Assembly: GCF_001278055.1 (NCBI RefSeq) | Contig: NZ_CP010802.1 | Location: 2,891,504 to 2,955,503 of the forward strand | Length of the DNA: 64,000 bases | Direction of reading: 5' to 3' | Origin: Desulfuromonas soudanensis | GTDB taxonomy: Bacteria; Desulfobacterota; Desulfuromonadia; Desulfuromonadales; WTL | Shown here: in pieces, positions 36,434 through 44,809 of the stretch | Layout: every line of letters starts with the position of its first letter | Numbering within the stretch: the stretch's first letter is position 1 | The notes under the pieces: model-generated | Seen by the model: the letters and a program-made list of their open reading frames with translations, nothing else | What the model was told of the DNA's origin: nothing | Database searches by the model: none | Position numbers and translations under genes: made by a program

Positions 36434-37834
36434 ATGCGGCGAATCAAAAATCGGCAACAAGAACCGCGTCCCGTCCGGAGCGATTCCCAACGACAGGCCT
36501 CTTTCGTGACTATGGATTTCAACCCTCCCCGCAACGCCAACCTCCCGCCTCGCGTCCCCCGCTGGCGGCTCCCCCTGCTGGTGCTGGCAGTCGCCCTCGT
36601 GGCCGCCTTTTTCTTTCTCGATTCCCGCACCACCCTTCCCGAAAGTGAGGCCCGAAGCGCCCCCGCTGAAATCAAGGCTCCGCCGCCGGAAATCCAGCCG
36701 GAAATTCAGAGGGAAGTCGTCGACGGGGAGATCCGCCCGGGAGACTCCATCACCACCCTTCTCGGCGACCACCTCTCTCCCCAGGAGATCCACACCCTGG
36801 CCGGGAAGAGCGGCGACATCTTCCCCCTCTCCAAGATCTGCGTCGGCCAGCCCTTCAAGCTGTGCCTGACCGACGGTACCTTTGAACGCTTCGAATACGA
36901 CATCAACCGCGACGACCAGCTGGTGATCCGCAGGGACGGCGAGGAGATCGACATTGCCCGCGTCCCCATCGTCTATACGGTGGAGACCGCCATCATCCGC
37001 GGGACCATTAGCTCCAGCCTTTTCGAGGCCGTGGCCGAAGTCGGCGAAAATGCCGAACTGGCCCTGGCCCTGGCCGACATCTTCGCCTGGGACATCGACT
37101 TCATCCGCGACATCCGCCAGGGAGACGCCTTCCAGTCCCTGGTCGAAAAGCGCTATCGCGACGGCATTCCCGCAGGATACGGCAAGGTTCTGGCGGCGGA
37201 GTTCATCAATCAGGGGACAAGCTACCAGGCCTTTCTCTTCCAGGATGGCGACCACCCCCCCTCCTACTACGATGCCGAGGGGAAGAGTCTGCGCAAAGCC
37301 TTTCTCCGCGCCCCCCTCCCCTTCAGCCGCATCTCCTCCGGATTCACCATGCGCCGTTTTCACCCCATCAGCAAAACGTGGAGAGCCCATCCGGCCATCG
37401 ACTATGCGGCCCCGACCGGAACGCCCATCAAGGCCGTCGGCGACGGCACCATTGTCAAGAAGGGGTACACAAAGAACAACGGCAATTTCATCAAAATCCG
37501 CCATAATGCCACCTACGAGACCCTCTATCTGCACATGAGCAAATTCGCCAGGGGGATCGCCCAGGGGAAAAGGGTCCTGCAGGGGCAGGTCATCGGCTAC
37601 GTCGGCAGCACCGGCCTGGCCACCGGCCCCCACCTGTGCTTCCGCATGTACAAAAACGGCGCACCGGTCAACCCCAACCGTGTCAAGACGGCCTCGGCGG
37701 CGCCCGTCTCCAAGGAACAACTCGCCGCCTTCAGCGCCGCCATCGCCCCCCTCATCGAAAAGCTTGCCGGCAGAACGGAACTTATGGCCCGCACCGACCT
37801 CGCCGAATCGCCCCCGCCGCCGCAAAAACAGTGA
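36434..37834 (+). CDS. M23-family murein endopeptidase-like protein
   Basis: A 466-residue envelope protein. A single N-terminal TM anchor (~45-63) precedes a periplasmic LysM/OapA-like middle region (~95-290) and a C-terminal LytM domain (~310-430). The LytM residues are H319 and D323 in HPAIDYAAPTGTPI, H367 in LYLHMSKF and H400 in GPHLCF; the second His of the HxH pair is Cys402. Likely cleaves peptidoglycan cross-links or acts as an activator of amidases. Start may instead be the ATG at 36512, as the upstream ribosome-binding site is poor. Transcribed divergently from the peptidase gene. Confidence 0.88.
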   Translation: MRRIKNRQQEPRPVRSDSQRQASFVTMDFNPPRNANLPPRVPRWRLPLLVLAVALVAAFFFLDSRTTLPESEARSAPAEIKAPPPEIQPEIQREVVDGEIRPGDSITTLLGDHLSPQEIHTLAGKSGDIFPLSKICVGQPFKLCLTDGTFERFEYDINRDDQLVIRRDGEEIDIARVPIVYTVETAIIRGTISSSLFEAVAEVGENAELALALADIFAWDIDFIRDIRQGDAFQSLVEKRYRDGIPAGYGKVLAAEFINQGTSYQAFLFQDGDHPPSYYDAEGKSLRKAFLRAPLPFSRISSGFTMRRFHPISKTWRAHPAIDYAAPTGTPIKAVGDGTIVKKGYTKNNGNFIKIRHNATYETLYLHMSKFARGIAQGKRVLQGQVIGYVGSTGLATGPHLCFRMYKNGAPVNPNRVKTASAAPVSKEQLAAFSAAIAPLIEKLAGRTELMARTDLAESPPPPQKQ

Positions 37835-37945
37835 GCCCTTCCCCATGACGCCTCTTGCAATTGCCGGCGCCAGACCCTAAACTGGGCGCTAACCTGCCCG
37901 GTCGGGCAGAAAAATACCTTCATCACCAAGACCAGGAGCGCTCAG

Positions 37946-39106
37946 ATGGCCGTAAAACTCGGGGAACTCCTCATTTCGCAGGGAAAGATTACCGCCGGCC
38001 AACTCGAAGAAGCCCTTAAATATCAGGTCATCTTCGGAGGCAAGCTGGGCACCAACCTCCTTGAGATGGGTTTTCTCGAAGAGGAGGACATCGCCCGGAT
38101 TTTAAGCAAGAAACTCGGCGTCCCCTTCATGGAATCTGCGGCCCACTTTGCCAGCATCCCCGAAGAGGTGATCGCCCTGATCCCCCGGGAACTGGCGGTG
38201 AAACACCAGGTTGTTCCCGTCAAACTGGAAAACCGGAAATTGAGCCTGGCGATGCTCGACCCTTCGGACCTCAAAGCCATCGATGAACTCTCCTTCCGGA
38301 CCGGCTTCATTATCCGCCCCATGGTGACCCCGGAGGTCCGGCTCCTCGGCGCCCTGGAAAAATATTACCAGGTCCAGAGGACCGCCCGCTATATCCAGAT
38401 CATCCGAGACCGGATCCCTTCCCCCCCATCGGCGCCGTCCCGCCCCGTCCCCCAGGCAAGGCCGGTGGCAAAGGCCCCGACACCTCGGCGGCCGCTGCCA
38501 ACGCCTGCGGCTCCTCAGACGACACCCCCACCCCAGATATGGCCAGACGCCGACGTCGTCGACGGTCTTGAAGAAGTCGACATCCTCGACGAGGTCCTCC
38601 CCCTTCCGGAGGACGAACCCTGCACCCTCGATTCGATCTCCAGCCGCTTGAGCGAAAGCAGCGACCGCGAGGATATCGCCGACGGCATCGCCGAATATAT
38701 CGGCCAGGAGTTCCCCCGCGGGGCGCTGTTCATGATTCGCGGCGGCAACGCCTTCGGCTGGAAGGCGATGATGGACGGTGAGGAGATCGCCCGCTTCGAT
38801 GAATTCCAGATCCCCCTGGACGAACCCTCGGTCCTGAAGACGGTGGCGGAGACCGGCAGCAACTTTCTCGGCCCCATCCCCCGCACCCCCTTCAACTCCA
38901 TGATGCTGCAGGAATTCGGCGGACGGATGCCGGAAACGGCCCTCCTTCTCCCCCTCTTCATGATGGGCAGGGTGGTGGGGATTCTTTATATCGATGGCGA
39001 CAGCAGCGGGATCCGGGCCCGGATCGGCGACCTGCAGCGTCTCGTCGCCAAGGCGATCATGGCCTTCGAAATCCTGATTCTCAAAAAAAAGATCCTCACC
39101 CTGTAA
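37946..39106 (+). CDS. MshEN (GspE N-terminal) protein with GAF-like domain, no ATPase
   Basis: A 386-residue cytoplasmic protein. Residues 1-150 are an MshEN/T2SSE_N domain with its two 24-residue nucleotide motifs, KLGELLISQGKITAGQLEEA and KLGTNLLEMGFLEEEDIARI; in MshE these bind c-di-GMP. A Pro/Ala-rich linker (~155-195) follows. The C-terminal half (~215-386) looks like a GAF-type domain (ALLLPLFMMGRVVGILYIDG). The secretion/pilus ATPase domain (Walker A) is missing, so it is not GspE or PilB. A c-di-GMP-responsive regulator is the best inference. The gap to the lipoprotein gene is 40 bases. Confidence 0.85.
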   Translation: MAVKLGELLISQGKITAGQLEEALKYQVIFGGKLGTNLLEMGFLEEEDIARILSKKLGVPFMESAAHFASIPEEVIALIPRELAVKHQVVPVKLENRKLSLAMLDPSDLKAIDELSFRTGFIIRPMVTPEVRLLGALEKYYQVQRTARYIQIIRDRIPSPPSAPSRPVPQARPVAKAPTPRRPLPTPAAPQTTPPPQIWPDADVVDGLEEVDILDEVLPLPEDEPCTLDSISSRLSESSDREDIADGIAEYIGQEFPRGALFMIRGGNAFGWKAMMDGEEIARFDEFQIPLDEPSVLKTVAETGSNFLGPIPRTPFNSMMLQEFGGRMPETALLLPLFMMGRVVGILYIDGDSSGIRARIGDLQRLVAKAIMAFEILILKKKILTL

Positions 39107-39146
39107 CCCGGGGGAACCACAGCGATTCCCCGCGATGGAGGTGCCG

Positions 39147-39470
39147 ATGAAACCCTGGTCCCTGCTCCTGCTTCTCTGGCTCCTTTCGGCCTGCCATGCC
39201 GCTCCGGCCGTCGGCAACGGACCTGTTGCCGGGGAAAAGGAAGGGGCGACGATGGTCAGTATCCGGGGAGAGGTGGCCTTCATCGACCTCGAAGGCGGCT
39301 TTTTCGGCATCGTCGATAAGGAGGGGCGCCGGTACGACCCGACCAACCTCCCGCCGGAATTTGCCGTCGCCGGGCTCCCGGTCCATATCCGGGGACGGAC
39401 CCTCCCTGCGACCGTCGGGTTTCACATGTGGGGGACCCGGATCGAAATCATCTCCATTGAAAAACGCTGA
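39147..39470 (+). CDS. Small lipoprotein, OB-like
   Basis: A 107-residue lipoprotein: hydrophobic signal with lipobox LLSAC, then a ~85-residue mature part with beta-strand pattern (ATMVSIRGEVAFIDLEGGFFGIVDKEGRRY and so on in short strands; VSIRGEVAFIDLEGG visible). This resembles small OB-fold periplasmic proteins, but no family is certain. The ATG at 39147 has GGAGGTGCC just before it and is preferred to an in-frame ATG at 39135. Confidence 0.75.
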   Translation: MKPWSLLLLLWLLSACHAAPAVGNGPVAGEKEGATMVSIRGEVAFIDLEGGFFGIVDKEGRRYDPTNLPPEFAVAGLPVHIRGRTLPATVGFHMWGTRIEIISIEKR

Positions 39471-39516
39471 GAGGTTGTCACTTTCGGGGAAACCCATCAA
39501 AGGCAAGGGTGCATCG

Positions 39517-40650
39517 TTGTCAGACTCACATTCCCCCTCCGAGAAGAGCCCCACGGGCGGTCGCCATGCAACCGTCATCGAACTCTCCAAACTGGGACAC
39601 AGGCTATTCAAGCAGCACCGCCTTCCCGAGGCCGGACAGGCTTTCCAGGAGGCCCTGGAACTCGAACCGTCCAACCCCTACATCCTCACCGGCCTCGGCG
39701 ATGTTTTCAGGGCCCAGAAAGATTTTCCGGCGGCCAGGGGGTGCTATCACGAGGTCCTGAAGCGGACCCCCGACAACCTCTTCGCCCTGCGGGGGCTCGG
39801 AGACACCTGCCGCGAACAGCACCTCTACGCCGAGGCCATCGAATCCTGGCAGAGATACCTCGCCCTGCGCCCCAGGGACATTTTCGTCCTCACCCGCCTC
39901 GCCGACTGCTGCAAAGTGCTGGGGCGACTCGACGAGGCCATCGCCTATTACCATGAGGGGATGGCCATCGACGGCTCCGACCGCTACATCCTCCTCGGAC
40001 TGGCCGACCTGTACCACAAAGACCATCAGGTGGACCAGGCCATCGCCTACTACGAGAAGGTTCTCGAAAGCGGCGGCGAATTGATCAACATTCTGACCAT
40101 GGTCGGCAATCTCTGTTTTTCCGGAGGGGAGATTGAGAAATCGAAGGGATACTACGAAAGGGCTCTGGCCCTGGAGGCGTTCAACCCCTATGCCCTCTAC
40201 GGGCTGGGGAACTACTATCGGTGGAAGCGGGACTATCGCCGGGCCATCGAACTGTGGGAGAAATGCCTGGCGACCAATCCGGGGACGTCGAGCATCCTGT
40301 CGCGTCTGGGGGACGCCTATCGCAACATCGGCAATCTCGATGCCGCCGAGCCCCTCTTCCACAAGGTTCTGGCCAATGGGTACGATAAATACGGAACGGT
40401 GGGGCTGGCCAAAATCCGGCTCCTCCAGGGGGCCCTCCAGGAGGCCTGGCAGCTCTACCTGACCTTTCTACAGCACGAAGGGGAAGACCGCGGCGTCCTA
40501 GCCGAATTCGGCAAGACCCTGGCCTTTTCCGGACACACCACCCAGGCCATTCTCTTCTATCAGCTGGCCCTGGATCAGAGTGATCGGCTCCCCCCGGAGG
40601 TGATGCGCATCCTCCGCGAGCAACTGGCCTATTTCAGCGAAGGGACCTGA
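39517..40650 (+). CDS. TPR-repeat protein
   Basis: A 377-residue all-helical scaffold made of about nine tetratricopeptide repeats from residue ~30 to the end (for example FQEALELEPSNPYILTGLGD, YLALRPRDIFVLTRLADCC, YYERALALEAFNPYALYGLG). No signal peptide, membrane segment or catalytic domain is seen. The start is uncertain: TTG at 39517 with a weak AAGGG is chosen, and TTG at 39475 is in frame too. It probably mediates protein-protein contacts. The gap to the lipoprotein upstream is about 46 bases; acpH begins 22 bases after its stop codon. Confidence 0.82.
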   Translation: MSDSHSPSEKSPTGGRHATVIELSKLGHRLFKQHRLPEAGQAFQEALELEPSNPYILTGLGDVFRAQKDFPAARGCYHEVLKRTPDNLFALRGLGDTCREQHLYAEAIESWQRYLALRPRDIFVLTRLADCCKVLGRLDEAIAYYHEGMAIDGSDRYILLGLADLYHKDHQVDQAIAYYEKVLESGGELINILTMVGNLCFSGGEIEKSKGYYERALALEAFNPYALYGLGNYYRWKRDYRRAIELWEKCLATNPGTSSILSRLGDAYRNIGNLDAAEPLFHKVLANGYDKYGTVGLAKIRLLQGALQEAWQLYLTFLQHEGEDRGVLAEFGKTLAFSGHTTQAILFYQLALDQSDRLPPEVMRILREQLAYFSEGT

Positions 40651-40672
40651 CCCACAGGTCGCAGGGAACGGT

Positions 40673-41257
40673 TTGAACTACCTCGTCCACCTTTTCCTCT
40701 CCGACCCCTCTCCCGGCTCCCTCCTCGGCAACCTGATGGGGGATTTCGTCAAGGGGCGTCTCGACGACCGCTTCCCCTCGGCGATCCGTCGAGGACTGGA
40801 ACAGCACCGCCGGATCGACGCCTTTGCTCAGACCAACGTCCATTTCCGCCGCAGCAGAAACCGAATCGACCCCTCCTTTGGCCATTATCGGGGGATCCTG
40901 GTGGACATTTTCTACGATCATTTTCTCGCCAAAAACTGGACGCAGCACCATCCCCTCCCCCTCGAGGACTTCGCCCGGGAAAGCTACCGGCTGCTGGAAG
41001 ACCATTTCGCTCTCCTCCCCGAGGGACTTCAGCGGATCGTCCCGCAGATGATTGCCCGCAACTGGCTCGTTTCCTATGGGCAGGTCGGAACGATCGACCG
41101 GGTCCTGCGGCAGATCTCCGGCCGGCTCAAGCATCCCAATCCCCTCGCCGCCGGAGGGAGCGAGCTCAGGGAGCATTATGCGCCCCTCGAAACGGACTGT
41201 CGCCGGTTTCTCGAGGAGGCCCAAGGCTTTATGGCCGAGTCCCTTCAGACGAAATGA
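40673..41257 (+). CDS. acpH: Acyl carrier protein phosphodiesterase (AcpH-like)
   Basis: A 194-residue protein of the AcpH/DUF479 family, which hydrolyses the 4'-phosphopantetheine arm from holo-ACP. Family features: MNYLVHLFLS at the start, GNLMGDFVKGRL, IRRGLEQHRRIDAF, and HYRGILVDIFYDHFLAKNW with the HD-like metal residues. Start is TTG with GGGAA before it. The last 13 bases overlap the 3' end of the convergent rhodanese-rubrerythrin gene. Substrate ACP is unknown; the fatty-acid ACP or multi-ACP synthases are candidates. Confidence 0.87.
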   Translation: MNYLVHLFLSDPSPGSLLGNLMGDFVKGRLDDRFPSAIRRGLEQHRRIDAFAQTNVHFRRSRNRIDPSFGHYRGILVDIFYDHFLAKNWTQHHPLPLEDFARESYRLLEDHFALLPEGLQRIVPQMIARNWLVSYGQVGTIDRVLRQISGRLKHPNPLAAGGSELREHYAPLETDCRRFLEEAQGFMAESLQTK

Positions 41258-42084
41258 GCCATCAGGGCCGTGAGCTTGACAAGGTGCCGCCGTTCTTCGT
41301 CGGAGAGGAGCTCGAAGACCCGCCGGGCGTTCTCATCGGCGAGCTCCCGGCGCAGGATGAGATAATGGTCGTAGGCAACGGCCTCGATGGCGACGGCGAG
41401 CTCGAGAAGGTCGCAGACCTGCTTCCCCCGGGTCCAGGAGAGGACCTCCTCGATCCGGAACCCCCCTTCCATACACCCCGCTCCGGCCTCCCCGGCGAGA
41501 ATCCCCCGGGGGAAATCGGCGGCGGCGGGGCGACCGGCGAGCCCTTCATAAACGGCAACCAGCGAGGCCTTGTGCTTCTCTTCGGCCCGGGCCAGTTCAC
41601 GGAAGAGGTTGGCCGCCTCGACATCCTGCACCCTGCCGGCCACCTCGGCATAGAACCGCCTGGTTCCCTCCTCGAGAACCCAGGCCAGGGCCACGTGTTC
41701 TTCCGGGGTTTCCGCCGCGGCAAAGAAGGTCATGGCCATCTCCGGCGTTCCTGCGGCGACCAGCCCCTTCCAGGCCTGGATCCCCCCCTCGAGGTTATAG
41801 ACGGCCGAAAACCCGGCATGGGCCAGAATCGTGGCGGCCGCCTTACTGCGCACGCCGCTGGCGCAATAGACGATGGTCGGCAACCCGGCGGCAACCTCCC
41901 GGCAGTGCAGGGCGAGTTCCGCCAGAGGGATTAATCTGGCCCCCGGCAGGTGCCCCTCCGCATACTCCTCTTCGAGGCGCACATCGAGGAGATTGTAATC
42001 CTCGCCGCCATGGCTGGCGAGAAATTCCCGGACCTTTTCCGCCGACCAGCTCTCCACCGGCCGGAAATAGTCGCGCATGCCCAT
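41245..42084 (-). CDS. Rhodanese-rubrerythrin-like fusion
   Basis: A 279-residue two-domain cytoplasmic protein. The N-terminal rhodanese domain (~12-112) has the persulfide-forming loop YCASGVRS with an active Cys. The C-terminal half (~115-279) is a ferritin-like four-helix domain with carboxylate/His iron-ligand patterns: EEGTRRFYAE, ARAEEKHKA, AIEAVAYDHY and DEERRHL. Fusions of this type are known in anaerobes and suggest sulfur transfer combined with peroxide or O2 protection. Start ATG has GGAGGAG upstream. Confidence 0.88.
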   Translation of the reverse strand: MGMRDYFRPVESWSAEKVREFLASHGGEDYNLLDVRLEEEYAEGHLPGARLIPLAELALHCREVAAGLPTIVYCASGVRSKAAATILAHAGFSAVYNLEGGIQAWKGLVAAGTPEMAMTFFAAAETPEEHVALAWVLEEGTRRFYAEVAGRVQDVEAANLFRELARAEEKHKASLVAVYEGLAGRPAAADFPRGILAGEAGAGCMEGGFRIEEVLSWTRGKQVCDLLELAVAIEAVAYDHYLILRRELADENARRVFELLSDEERRHLVKLTALMAHFV

Positions 42085-42168
42085 CCCTCTTCTCCTCCCT
42101 GAAAAAACCCGCTCGCGACAGGGGATACCCGCACCCCTGGTCTCTGCTTTGGCGCATCACCGTCGCAA

Positions 42169-42204
42169 CAAAAAAAAACGGCCCCAGGAGGCCGTTTTTC
42201 CTGT
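42169..42204 (-). terminator. Terminator after the SH3 protein gene
   Basis: Stem AAAAACGGCC / GGCCGTTTTT with an A-run of nine upstream (T-run for the minus-strand transcript). Confidence 0.85.
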
Positions 42205-42212
42205 CCGCAGAC

Positions 42213-42914
42213 TCAGAAAACGCGATTTTTTTTCCGGGAGAGCTTCCCGGCGAGCCAGCCGACGAAGAAGACTCCGGCGCCGGCCAGAAACCACCGAATC
42301 ATCCCGGTGCGCAGCATCGTCTCATTTTCCTGGCGCAGGGTAGCGGCTTCGGTGCCCAGCGCCTCGTTCTCGGTCCTCAGCCGGTCACGCTCTTCGGCCA
42401 GGGCCACGACGTTTTCGGACTGCCGGCGCAATTCGGCATACTCTTCGGTCACCCTCTTCAGTTCCTCTTCCGTCCGTGTCAAGGCCTCCTGCAGGGCGCT
42501 GCTCGTCCCCTGAAGCTCCTGGGCGACCGATTGCTTCCCCTTGCGCGCCTCCTCGAGTTCGACACTTAAAGCCGCCTTGCTCTTTTCCAGATCGGCAATC
42601 TTTGCCTTGAGCCGTCCCAGCTCCTTCTCCAGTCCCTTGACGACGAGTTCCTTCGGCAGGTCCTTGGTGATGTACTGTTTTTGAACGTACCCCTCGACCC
42701 CTTCGCTATCCCGGACACGCAGATACTCGGGTCCTTCCTCGAGAACCTCCATCGCTTCCCCGGTTTTCAAGGTCTTGAGGACCGGAGATCCGGACACCGG
42801 TCCCTGACGGAGGGTGACGATCAGACGATCGCTCACGTAACGGGTCTCCGCACCGGCCAGGGCGGCCAGCAGCAGGATCAGCAAAAAACCGGCCGCACTA
42901 AAAAGAACTTTCAT
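42213..42914 (-). CDS. SH3-domain/coiled-coil membrane protein (TIGR04211-like)
   Basis: A 233-residue protein with the plan of YgiM/TIGR04211 proteins. There is a cleavable signal or N-terminal helix (1-22), a bacterial SH3 domain (~24-90; RYVSDRLIVTLRQGPVSGSPV, YLRVRDSEGVEGYV), a long coiled coil (~95-195) and a C-terminal TM helix (~205-225) ending in basic KLSRKKNR. The periplasmic SH3 part would bind peptide or glycan. Function in the family is not well settled. ATG has GGGGGGTT before it. Confidence 0.88.
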   Translation of the reverse strand: MKVLFSAAGFLLILLLAALAGAETRYVSDRLIVTLRQGPVSGSPVLKTLKTGEAMEVLEEGPEYLRVRDSEGVEGYVQKQYITKDLPKELVVKGLEKELGRLKAKIADLEKSKAALSVELEEARKGKQSVAQELQGTSSALQEALTRTEEELKRVTEEYAELRRQSENVVALAEERDRLRTENEALGTEAATLRQENETMLRTGMIRWFLAGAGVFFVGWLAGKLSRKKNRVF

Positions 42915-42976
42915 AACCCCCCTTTAAATGAAACGCGCGGTCACTGACTCTCCGCCAGGTCCGGCGCCGGGATTTT

Positions 42977-43123
42977 TCAGTAACCCGACGGCACCGTCGT
43001 GGCGGCCGAAGCGGCCAGCGGACGCAGATCGTTTGCCGAACCGGCTTGCCCGGCATAGGCGGCCAGGGCCATGACGACCCCGCAGGCCATGACGACGAGT
43101 GTACGCACCAGACTCTCTTTCAT
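42977..43123 (-). CDS. Small exported peptide, 48 residues
   Basis: MKESLVRTLVVMACGVVMAL starts a hydrophobic signal, with a likely AYA or AGA cleavage, leaving only about 25 residues (mature end TTVPSGY). AAGGAC lies eight bases before the ATG. No family recognised; could be a short secreted peptide or a remnant. The frame runs upstream but without a suitable start. Confidence 0.5.
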   Translation of the reverse strand: MKESLVRTLVVMACGVVMALAAYAGQAGSANDLRPLAASAATTVPSGY

Positions 43124-43338
43124 CTGCATGTCCTTATCATTATTAAAAAAAAAATGCAATCCGTGAGTTTTCCGGATCACCCCCTGCTCCCCCGCCGAAG
43201 GGGGTTCTATGGCCTTCAGCAAACTCCATACCAGCTCCATCCGAAACCGGATTCCGCGCCTGCGGAGGGAAAACCCGGAGAAAAGACAACAAAATAGGCT
43301 GATTGCCCCGGCGAAATGACCGGACGGGAAGAGGGTCG

Positions 43339-44673
43339 CTATGCCGGCGGCAGGGGCCAGTCGGTGGCAAACCCCTCCGGATAAAAATTCTCGCGGGTGC
43401 GGTTGAAGTAGCCGTACTGCAGGCGGGGCACTTCGTTTTTCACCCGGTCCATCATCGTCCGCATGCCGATCCCCTCGCCGCTGACCCCCATGGCCTGCCA
43501 GTACATCACCGGGTCGATGCTGAGGTTACGCAACTGCACCAGATCGACCTCCGCCTCCCGAACCAGGGCAAGGAGACTTGCCACCTCTTCCTCCCGGTCG
43601 GTGATGCCGGGAAAGACCAGGTAGTTGAGCATGGTGAAGAGCCCGGCCTTCTTGGCTCTCCGCACCGACTCCATCACATCGGCAAATCGGTAGCCCCGGG
43701 GACGGTAGTAGGCGTTGTAAAAAGACTCCTGCGCCGAGTTGAGGGAGATGCGGATCGAGTCGATTCCGGCCTCGGCGAGGCGGTCGACGGCATCGGGAAT
43801 CGAGGCATTGGAATTGAAGTTGATCGTCCCGCGGGGGGTGGCGCGGCGCATCTCCCTGACGGCGGCACAGATGGTGTCGGCCTGAAGGATCGGGTCCCCC
43901 TCGCACCCCTGCCCGAAGGAGACGATGGCATTTTCGGCCCCTTGCAGGTGGGGGATGGCGACCTCGCAGAGTTCCGCAACGCTCGGAACGAAGGTCAGCC
44001 TTTCCTGGCTGGAGGGACAGCACTCGGGGGCCTCCTGGAGAGAGATGCACCCCAGGCAGCGGGAATTGCAGACGGGCGAGGTCGGCAGCGGCGCTTCCCA
44101 GCGCCCGAAGAAGAGGTTCTTGGCGGCAAAGCAGTGATAGTCGACGGCGCAGCGGGAAAGTTGCTCGTAGAGGCGGTTGTCGGGGTATTTGATGAGGGCC
44201 TTGCGCACCAGGGGATCGAGGAGACGGTCATCGAAATGATCCGGGTCCCACTGGTTGTTGCGGTCGACCCGCGCCGCGGCCACGTAAAAACGTTCTTCCT
44301 CGACGCACCAGCCGACAGCGGTGTAGGCCCAGAGGGGGAGCTGCACCCCCTTGGACGGATAGTCGGCGGCCGGCAGGAGGGTGCGGGTGTAGGCCGGCGG
44401 CATGAAAACCGACACGGCCTGAATCTTCCCCCCCCCCCAGCTGCGGGGGAGATGCGCGGCGGTTTCGAGGGCTCCGGTCCGCCGGTTGATCCCGATAGGG
44501 GGCGTCCCGGGGATCGTGAAGAGCCTCCCTCCCTCCGGCAGGGGAATGAGTTCCTCCTCCCGCGGCGCCCGGGAGGTCATGCCGTTCATCCCGGCCATGA
44601 GAAGTTCGGGATGCTCAAAGACTTCGCCGCCGGCATCGGCGACCACGGCGAGAATGGTTTTTTTTCGGGCCAT
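43339..44673 (-). CDS. Radical SAM protein
   Basis: A 444-residue enzyme with the SAM-cluster motif CNSRCLGC in the middle (after a ~190-residue N-terminal domain) and a partial TIM barrel (INFNSNASIPDAVDRLAEAG, DSIRISLNSAQESFY, TMLNYLVFPGITDREEEV). Further cysteines (APECCPS, GWCVEE) lie outside the core. No SPASM motif. The long N-terminal region with VFEHPELLMAGMNG and PPIGINRRTGA is characteristic but unassigned to a reaction. Divergently transcribed from a second radical SAM gene 136 bases away. Confidence 0.85.
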   Translation of the reverse strand: MARKKTILAVVADAGGEVFEHPELLMAGMNGMTSRAPREEELIPLPEGGRLFTIPGTPPIGINRRTGALETAAHLPRSWGGGKIQAVSVFMPPAYTRTLLPAADYPSKGVQLPLWAYTAVGWCVEEERFYVAAARVDRNNQWDPDHFDDRLLDPLVRKALIKYPDNRLYEQLSRCAVDYHCFAAKNLFFGRWEAPLPTSPVCNSRCLGCISLQEAPECCPSSQERLTFVPSVAELCEVAIPHLQGAENAIVSFGQGCEGDPILQADTICAAVREMRRATPRGTINFNSNASIPDAVDRLAEAGIDSIRISLNSAQESFYNAYYRPRGYRFADVMESVRRAKKAGLFTMLNYLVFPGITDREEEVASLLALVREAEVDLVQLRNLSIDPVMYWQAMGVSGEGIGMRTMMDRVKNEVPRLQYGYFNRTRENFYPEGFATDWPLPPA

Positions 44674-44809
44674 AGAAACGAAATCCAGTCGGGAAAGGGG
44701 GAAGGGGGAATTTCTTCGTTACCTTGGAACGCAAAAGGATAGCACAGAAGGCGGATGCCGGGCAATTTTCCCTTTCCATCCGCCGGCGGATCTGGCTATC
44801 CTGTCCGTT

